The translations under genes were made by a program, and so were the position numbers. This document shows, piece after piece, positions 25,515 through 30,114 of a stretch of DNA of 30,114 bases. The stretch comes from Thermoplasmatales archaeon SW_10_69_26. GTDB lineage: Archaea > Thermoplasmatota > SW-10-69-26. The DNA is taken from contig PXUB01000014.1 of the NCBI GenBank assembly GCA_003009755.1, positions 1 through 30,114 on the forward strand, in the 5' to 3' direction. Each line of letters opens with the position of its first letter. The first letter of the stretch is position 1. The notes under the pieces were generated by a model. That model worked only from the letters and a program-made list of their open reading frames with translations. It did no database searches and was not told the DNA's origin.

Positions 25515-26162
25515 TCAGCTCGACGGGCCCGCCCGCTGGGCCTCGCCGGTGTCGGCGTCGACCTTCATCTGGACGTTCTCGTCGCTCGTCTTCGCGTTCA
25601 GCAGCCACGACTTGTCGCCACCGCCCTGCGCGAGCAGGTAGCCGACCTTGACGTCCTCGCTCTCCAGGGCGGAGGCGAACTCGTCGTCGGCGTCGACGGC
25701 CGCCTGCACGGCGTCGGCGCTCGACACCGACCAGTCCTCGACGGGCGCGTCCATGAAGAACGTGTCCTGCTGGCGCTCTTCGAGGTGGGTCTCCCCGTCC
25801 ACGTTCATGTAGACTGTGGCCAGGTTGCCCTCGCCGTCCTCGAACGTGTACGTCCACTGGGGCGACAGGCCGTCGCCGACGTTGTCATCAGCCTGGAAGT
25901 CGAAAGCCTCGCTGGACCACTCCTCGGCGCTGCCCTCGGTGGTCTCCGTGATCGAGGTTCCGATGAACTCGGCGTCGCTGGACCACTCGGCGGCCCTCGA
26001 TTCGGCGTTCGAGAGACGATCCTGAGCCGTCATCGCGTCACCGTCGACCCCCCCGCCTCCTCCTCCGCCCCCGGCGCAGCCCGCCAGCGGGGCGGCCAGC
26101 AGGAGGACGGTGGCCAACAGATGCACGTTGCCGTTCGCCGACCCGCCCTCGGAGCCGATCAT
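25515..26162 (-). CDS. PepSY-like exported lipoprotein
   Basis: A 215-residue lipoprotein. The N-terminus after the ATG at 26160-26162 leads to LLATVLLLAAPLAGC (lipobox) and an eight-Gly linker. A GTG twelve codons in (before HLLATV) is an alternative start. The mature part repeats the pattern of the lipoprotein at 1470-2528: W-x-Y strand (QWTYTFED), DGE turn, DWSVSSADAVQAAV helix, then a SWLLNAKT strand and VDADTGEAQ end, typical of PepSY-like domains. The function is unknown, perhaps ligand binding or inhibition of an exported enzyme. A palindrome identical to that in front of the winged-helix/FHA gene lies 153-170 nt upstream of the start. Confidence 0.78.
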   Translation of the reverse strand: MIGSEGGSANGNVHLLATVLLLAAPLAGCAGGGGGGGGVDGDAMTAQDRLSNAESRAAEWSSDAEFIGTSITETTEGSAEEWSSEAFDFQADDNVGDGLSPQWTYTFEDGEGNLATVYMNVDGETHLEERQQDTFFMDAPVEDWSVSSADAVQAAVDADDEFASALESEDVKVGYLLAQGGGDKSWLLNAKTSDENVQMKVDADTGEAQRAGPSS

Positions 26163-26314
26163 CGAGGGCTCCCCCCGGTGTCGGTCGGTCGATCGAACCG
26201 CGCCAGCCCGCCGGCCGTCTGCTCGATGCTTGATGTCGGTGGGTTCTCGTCCGTTCGTTGACCGCTCATCGGTGTCACGTGGTGGACGGATGGACGTCGA
26301 GGGGGACCATGGTT

Positions 26315-26332
26315 TGCAGTCGGACGACTGCA
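26315..26332. promoter_or_regulatory. Palindrome TGCAGTCG-N2-CGACTGCA, copy 1
   Basis: A perfect 8+2+8 inverted repeat in the gap between the winged-helix/FHA gene and the lipoprotein gene, upstream of the latter. The same arms occur in the promoter of the winged-helix/FHA gene (27155-27176). Two identical long palindromes around one DNA-binding-protein gene are best explained as binding sites for that protein. The rest of 26163-26371 holds no gene. Confidence 0.6.
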
Positions 26333-26371
26333 GGGGATCGAAGAGGTCGGAGGACGGTGACCCGTCCCGCC

Positions 26372-27121
26372 TTACTCCGGCACGAACGTCAACAGCGAAC
26401 GCCCGACGCCGATCGCGTCGCCGGGTTGTAGGACCCGCTTCTCGTCCTCGGGGAGGCGCTGCCAGTTGATCCACGTCCCGTTCTTGCTCTGCGGGAGGTC
26501 GCGGATCGCGAATCCGTCCTCCCGCGGTTGGACGAAGCTGTTCTGCGTGCTCACGTAGGGATCGTAGTCCAGGCAGATCGGGGCGTCCTCGCTACGACCG
26601 ATCGCCCAGCCACCCTCCTGGCGACTGGCCTCGGTCAACGGGAAAGCCTTCCCTTCGTAGACGCCGTGCGTGAGCACCAGGCGGGGACCCTCGGCCTCGT
26701 CGGGCGAGGCCATCGGGTCCACCGTCCCCGTGGCCTCGGGATCGACGCCGTCCCCGGCGTACATCGTGGACAACTCGCGCAGGTCCTCGACCACCGCGTA
26801 CAGCTTGGAGGCGTTCACCTGGTAGCGGCGCGCCCCCGCGTCCTCCGGCTGCTCCTCACGGACGAAGCCGCAGGCGACGAGCTTGTCCACGTGCTGTTGG
26901 ATCGTCTGGCGGGCCAGGGGACGATCGGGGCTGCCCTCCCCCGTCTGCTTGTGCGGGGTGATCTCCAGCTCGCTGACCTCTTGTGGCATCCTCAGGTGGG
27001 TGAGAAGCTCGAGGCGGACCGGGTAGGCGAGCGCTTCGAGGAACTCCGCGAGAGCCACGTAGTTCACCGGCGGCTGGGAGGGGTCCGAGCGCACGTCTCC
27101 ACGATGCGTCCCCGCCCTCAT
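26372..27121 (-). CDS. Winged-helix/FHA-domain transcription regulator
   Basis: A 249-residue two-domain protein. Residues of about 22-115 form an ArsR-type winged helix (LAEFLEALAYPVRLELLTHL, a recognition region ARQTIQQHVDKLVACGFV, and a wing GARRYQVN). Residues of about 148-247 form a forkhead-associated domain: AIGRS (174-177), YVSTQNSF (S191; the usual His is Asn194), DLPQSKNGTWIN and LQPGDAIGVG. FHA domains bind phosphothreonine, and a membrane kinase is divergently encoded next door, so this is probably a phospho-dependent regulator. The ATG at 27119-27121 is chosen because the codons before it overlap the promoter palindrome. Asn for His in the FHA site may weaken binding, although the Ser and NGT contacts remain. 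Confidence 0.92.
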   Translation of the reverse strand: MRAGTHRGDVRSDPSQPPVNYVALAEFLEALAYPVRLELLTHLRMPQEVSELEITPHKQTGEGSPDRPLARQTIQQHVDKLVACGFVREEQPEDAGARRYQVNASKLYAVVEDLRELSTMYAGDGVDPEATGTVDPMASPDEAEGPRLVLTHGVYEGKAFPLTEASRQEGGWAIGRSEDAPICLDYDPYVSTQNSFVQPREDGFAIRDLPQSKNGTWINWQRLPEDEKRVLQPGDAIGVGRSLLTFVPE

Positions 27122-27154
27122 GAAACCCTGAACGGGACAGCGTCCGTTTGTGTC

Positions 27155-27176
27155 TCTGCAGTCGACCGACTGCAGA
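27155..27176. promoter_or_regulatory. Palindrome TCTGCAGTCG-N2-CGACTGCAGA, copy 2
   Basis: A perfect 10+2+10 inverted repeat 34-55 nt upstream of the winged-helix/FHA ATG, abutting the A/T-containing patch 27143-27151 (CGTTTGTG-like on the plus strand) where a TATA box would fall. Its inner 18 bp match the copy at 26315-26332 except for the 2-nt spacer. It probably autoregulates this gene and might also act on the divergent kinase. Confidence 0.62.
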
Positions 27177-27252
27177 CTCGCGGGACCCGCGCCAGCTCGA
27201 GAAACCCGCGCCATACAGCGAGCGGGCTCCCGATCGGCTCGAACGGGCGTGG

Positions 27253-27271
27253 GAGGGTTCAAGTAACCCTC
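27253..27271 (+). promoter_or_regulatory. Inverted repeat GAGGGTT-N5-AACCCTC in front of the kinase gene
   Basis: A 7+5+7 perfect inverted repeat 30-48 nt upstream of the kinase start, distinct in sequence from the palindrome at 27155-27176. It overlaps the A/T-rich part of the promoter region (TTCAAGTAA), so it could be an operator. Confidence 0.35.
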
Positions 27272-27287
27272 TCGATTGAAAATGTTC

Positions 27288-27293
27288 AGGAGG
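27288..27293 (+). promoter_or_regulatory. Shine-Dalgarno sequence deciding a TTG start
   Basis: AGGAGG lies 7 nt before the TTG at 27301. It is the clearest ribosome-binding site in a window where most first genes look leaderless, and it fixes the kinase start despite the TTG. The ATG at 27283 is in another frame. Confidence 0.55.
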
Positions 27294-27300
27294 AACGGGC

Positions 27301-29304
27301 TTGCTCTCGGCGCTCGGAGCTCAGCAGTGGCTCTCGTTGGGATCAGCCGCCTTCATCGCCTACACGGCTTGGTGGCTGTACCGTTCCCAGCCCGAGAACA
27401 CCCTCAAGCGCCTCATCGCCGTCTACCTCGTCGCCGTCGTCGCGCAAAGCCTCGGAGGGGTCGGAAGGCTCCTCGAGGGCGACGCCAACCCCACTCGCTG
27501 GAACAACGTCGGGCACGCCGTCTGGACCGGCAGCTTCTTCTGGATCGCGTTGGCCACGGTCGCGATCTTCTACGTGTACCCTCGACGGCCCGAGCGTGGC
27601 TCGCTGGACTTCTGGTTCTTCGCCGGTCTGGCGGGGATCCTCGTCGTCGCCACCGTCCTGTGGTTCCTCGCACCGGACGTCTACTACCTCGACCAGGGAT
27701 CCGGAACGAGCGTCCTCTGGTGGCTGTTCGTCCGTGTCCCCGGGCGGACGCTTCTCGTCCTCCTCGCTCTCACCGCAGCCGTCTGGCGAGCCCGTGAGAT
27801 GGATGAGGCCGACCGACGGGCCGCGCTCATCCTGCTGCCGTCGATCGTGCCGTGGCTGTTCGTTGTCGGCGGGATCCGGCTGAGCCAGGCCGCCTACCAG
27901 GTGGCCGGCGCTCGCGACGTCCTCCTCCAGGTCATCCAGTACTTCGACGCGAGGCCCGGGAACATCGGTCACCTGCTCCCATCGCTTTGGCTCACCCAGC
28001 ACGCGCTGGTCCTCGCGTTGACCGCCTACCTCGTCTGGCGACACCGTTCCTACATGGCCCTCGGCATGGTCGTCTCCGGGGTCCTGATCACCACGGTTCC
28101 CCCGCTCGCGTTCATCAGTCTCTACGCGTTCTTCTTCCTCTGGACGCCGATCGGCATCCTCTATGCGATCGGACGACACCGGGCTCTCGGTGGGGACGAT
28201 CGCGATCGAACCGCGTGGAACTGGACGGCGGGGACCGTGGCCGCGTTCGTGTTCGTGTTGATCTTCGCTGCCGGGTTGGCCCGCCGCCCTGAGCAGGCGA
28301 CGGTGCCGATCGCGCTCGTCGTCTCCGGCCTGTGCAGCCTCGCGGCCGGCGTTGGGGTCCACCCGAGCGGCTGGTCCCTCCACGAGTCCTCGGCCCCGGT
28401 CCAACAGGGCCCCTTCGAAGCCGGGGCCGCGAACAGCGAGAACGGCCGGATGGGCGATCGCTTCCGGGTGCTCGAGCACCTCGGTAGCGGCGGGTCGGGC
28501 AGCGTGCACGAGGTCCACGACACCGTGCTCGACCGACGGGTTGCCATCAAAGTGCTGGAGGACGCCTCCAGCGACGAGGCGTGGGAACGGTTGCAGACGG
28601 AAGCCCGGCGAGTGGCCGACGTTCGCCATCCCCGCCTGGTCGACGTCCTCGATCTGCTCCGGATCGACGGGGATCCCCACTTGGTCATGGAGTACGCGGC
28701 CGGCGGCTCCCTGGCGGATCGGATCAGCGATGGCTCGCTCGGGGACGACGACTTCCACCAGGTCGCCCGGCAGGCACTCGACGCTCTCGAAGTGATCCAC
28801 AGCGGGGACTTGCTTCACCGTGATCTGAAGCCCTCGAACGTTCTCCTGACGGGGAACGGGGACGCCAAGCTCGCCGACTTCGGGATCGCCCGGTGCAAGG
28901 GGGACCAGACGGCGCTCGAGTGGCACGGCCCCGGGTCGCCGAAGGGGACGGTCGCCTACATGAGTCCCGAGCAAGCCAAGGGCCAGCCCGTCGACGAGCG
29001 CAGCGACCTCTACAGCCTGGCCGCGACCCTCTACGAGGCCTACACGGGCGAGGCCTACGTGCAGGTCGACCCCGCCGAGTCGCTCGTCGAGGTCCAGATG
29101 CGCGTCGCCGGTCTGGTGCCCTTCGACGAGGAGATCGAGGCCTCCCAGAGCCTTCAGGAGTGGTTCGCCACGGCGCTGGCGCCGCGGCCCGAGGATCGGT
29201 TCTCCAGCGCCCGCGAGATGCGCCAGGCCCTCGACGAGATCCTCGAAGTGTCCGAGACGCCCCGCTCGCAAGCGGAGAGCGAGGACCCCCCAGGCGCGGG
29301 CTAG
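27301..29304 (+). CDS. Polytopic membrane Ser/Thr protein kinase (Hanks type)
   Basis: A 667-residue protein: about 8-10 membrane helices (residues of about 5-360, e.g. FIAYTAWWLY, WIALATVAIFYVY, FFAGLAGILVVATVLWFL, LVLALTAYLVW, TAGTVAAFVFVLIFAAGLA), a short linker, then a eukaryote-like kinase domain (about 384-650). Catalytic elements are all present: Gly-loop LGSGGSGSV, VAIK (Lys417), TEARR (helix C Glu), HRDLKPSN (506-513), DFG (526-528) and MSPEQ. It should thus be an active Ser/Thr kinase facing the cytoplasm with a membrane sensor. The N-terminal helical domain resembles histidine-kinase membrane sensors, but I cannot name its family. Divergent from the FHA regulator, its likely partner. 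Stop TAG. Confidence 0.93.
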   Translation: MLSALGAQQWLSLGSAAFIAYTAWWLYRSQPENTLKRLIAVYLVAVVAQSLGGVGRLLEGDANPTRWNNVGHAVWTGSFFWIALATVAIFYVYPRRPERGSLDFWFFAGLAGILVVATVLWFLAPDVYYLDQGSGTSVLWWLFVRVPGRTLLVLLALTAAVWRAREMDEADRRAALILLPSIVPWLFVVGGIRLSQAAYQVAGARDVLLQVIQYFDARPGNIGHLLPSLWLTQHALVLALTAYLVWRHRSYMALGMVVSGVLITTVPPLAFISLYAFFFLWTPIGILYAIGRHRALGGDDRDRTAWNWTAGTVAAFVFVLIFAAGLARRPEQATVPIALVVSGLCSLAAGVGVHPSGWSLHESSAPVQQGPFEAGAANSENGRMGDRFRVLEHLGSGGSGSVHEVHDTVLDRRVAIKVLEDASSDEAWERLQTEARRVADVRHPRLVDVLDLLRIDGDPHLVMEYAAGGSLADRISDGSLGDDDFHQVARQALDALEVIHSGDLLHRDLKPSNVLLTGNGDAKLADFGIARCKGDQTALEWHGPGSPKGTVAYMSPEQAKGQPVDERSDLYSLAATLYEAYTGEAYVQVDPAESLVEVQMRVAGLVPFDEEIEASQSLQEWFATALAPRPEDRFSSAREMRQALDEILEVSETPRSQAESEDPPGAG

Positions 29305-29330
29305 CCGCCGCGAGGACCGCCACGGGTACA

Positions 29331-29358
29331 CCCAGGCCGGGCCTGGGAGCACTCCCAG
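29331..29358. terminator. Overlapping alternative hairpins between convergent genes
   Basis: CCCAGGCC-G-GGCCTGGG (29331-29347) and CTGGGAG-CA-CTCCCAG (29343-29358) are both perfect inverted repeats and share bases, so only one can form at a time. They lie between the kinase stop and the convergent beta-propeller gene and could end transcription from both sides. The rest of 29305-29441 shows nothing else. Confidence 0.45.
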
Positions 29359-29441
29359 CGCCCTCCGTCGTCACGTCGACGCTGGAGACCGCGTGTCGGG
29401 CGACACGTGAACCAGCCGTCCTTCGGCGGCGCCCGCGGAGA

Positions 29442-30114
29442 TCACGAGTCCGTGAAGGCGGCGTCGTCGCCAAACACCGTTCCGTCGACGACGACGCCCG
29501 GAACGATGGCACGGTCGTCGCCCTCGGAGATCGTGGTGCCCTCGCCGGACGCGATCTCGATAGCGTGGAGGGCTCCCCCTGCGGAAGCGTACACCTGGGC
29601 TTCCGTGACGATCGGGGCACCGTAGGCGGACGAGCCTACGTCGTAGCGCCACACCTCTTCGCCCGTCTCGCCGTCGAGCGCGTAGACGTGGGTGTCGTGG
29701 GGGCCCTCGTAGTCGCTGGTGGGGCCGCCGGCCTTCTCGACCACCCCGGAGCCGACGTAAACGTGGTCCTCGTCCACCGCCGGCGTGTGGACGTCGTCCT
29801 CGGCCTCGAAGGTCCAAGACTCCTCCCCGGACTCGAGGTCGAAGGCGTAGAGGCCATCGTCCCCGAGGGTGACGTAGACGTGACCGTGGGCGACGACGGG
29901 CCGACTGGGGCTCTCGTCCATGCCGTAGGGGAACTCGTGCGTCCAGGACTCCTCGCCGGACTCGAGGTCCACGGCGGAGATCGCGTAGTCGGGGCTCTTG
30001 CGAACGGCGGCGACCACGGTCCCGTCCGCGGCGGCGACGGAGACGCGATCCTCCGTCGTGTAGTTCCAGGACACCTCGCCGGTCCCGGCGTCGCGCGCGA
30101 CCACGGTCGAGTCC
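29442..30114 (-). CDS. PQQ-type beta-propeller protein (partial at right edge)
   Basis: The C-terminal part, about 224 codons, of a repeat protein; the frame is open to the end of the window, so the start is missing. It contains propeller blades with the PQQ-repeat signature: YAISAVDLESGEESWTHEF, GLYAFDLESGEESWTFEAE, HVYALDGETGEEVWRYD and ALHAIEIASGEGT. Relatives are PQQ-binding dehydrogenases, BamB-like assembly factors and archaeal exported propellers. Without the N-terminus and cofactor residues, no enzyme activity can be claimed. The high acidity and secretion trend of the region suggest an extracellular location. The stop is TGA. Confidence 0.85.
   Translation of the reverse strand, partial: DSTVVARDAGTGEVSWNYTTEDRVSVAAADGTVVAAVRKSPDYAISAVDLESGEESWTHEFPYGMDESPSRPVVAHGHVYVTLGDDGLYAFDLESGEESWTFEAEDDVHTPAVDEDHVYVGSGVVEKAGGPTSDYEGPHDTHVYALDGETGEEVWRYDVGSSAYGAPIVTEAQVYASAGGALHAIEIASGEGTTISEGDDRAIVPGVVVDGTVFGDDAAFTDS

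Noticed and set aside
26190-26210. Possible tRNA T-arm (GGTTCGATC on the minus strand)
   Set aside because: The flanking bases do not form the 5-bp T-stem, and no acceptor or anticodon stem can be drawn around it.
27343-29352. 669-codon minus-strand ORF across the kinase gene
   Set aside because: It is antisense to a kinase with all catalytic motifs. No motifs of its own are visible.

Overview
The window is about 30 kb of very GC-rich DNA with densely packed genes, mostly on the minus strand. It is archaeal: it carries a group II chaperonin (thermosome) subunit, a PurP-type purine enzyme, A/T-rich TATA-like boxes about 22-35 nt in front of most first genes of transcription units (a leaderless pattern), and many lipobox lipoproteins. 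The proteins are rich in Asp and Glu, as in salt-adapted archaea. Three metabolic genes look bacterial in type: metK, aceB and aceA. I infer a high-GC, possibly halophilic euryarchaeote, with Thermoplasmatota-related lineages a better fit than Halobacteria because of the MetK type. The sequence alone does not settle the taxonomy. I see no rRNA, tRNA, CRISPR array or insertion sequence.

Layout. Positions 1-4015 (minus strand) hold a methyl-cycle group: S-adenosylhomocysteinase, a PepSY-like lipoprotein, a Trm112-like protein and S-adenosylmethionine synthetase. Next come purP (4302-5468), a small exported protein, and a glyoxylate-bypass operon (aceB, aceA and a small zinc-finger gene) whose stops and starts overlap. 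A small exported protein, the thermosome gene and a peroxiredoxin-thioredoxin pair follow, up to 12585. On the plus strand, 12694-15865 holds two related BNR-repeat lipoproteins, then a winged-helix ORF and a small membrane ORF.

From 16728 to 22787 the minus strand holds a crotonase-family enzyme, an S15/CocE-type hydrolase lipoprotein split by one frameshift, UppP, and a secreted subtilisin-like protease. Divergent from the protease is a purple-acid-phosphatase-like gene with an in-frame amber codon just before its last metal-binding motif. An SDR, a doubtful small ORF and a second PepSY-like lipoprotein come next.

The right end (26372-29304) carries an ArsR-type winged-helix/FHA protein divergent from a polytopic membrane Ser/Thr kinase, followed by the 3' part of a PQQ-type beta-propeller gene that runs off the window.

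The most interesting items are: (i) the kinase / FHA-winged-helix pair, with an identical palindrome, TGCAGTCG-N2-CGACTGCA, in front of the regulator and again in front of the neighbouring lipoprotein, which suggests a membrane-to-promoter phospho-signalling module; (ii) two interleaved perfect inverted repeats at 17619-17700 with the topology of an H-type pseudoknot; (iii) the amber codon in the phosphatase; and (iv) the overlapping aceB-aceA-zinc-finger operon.
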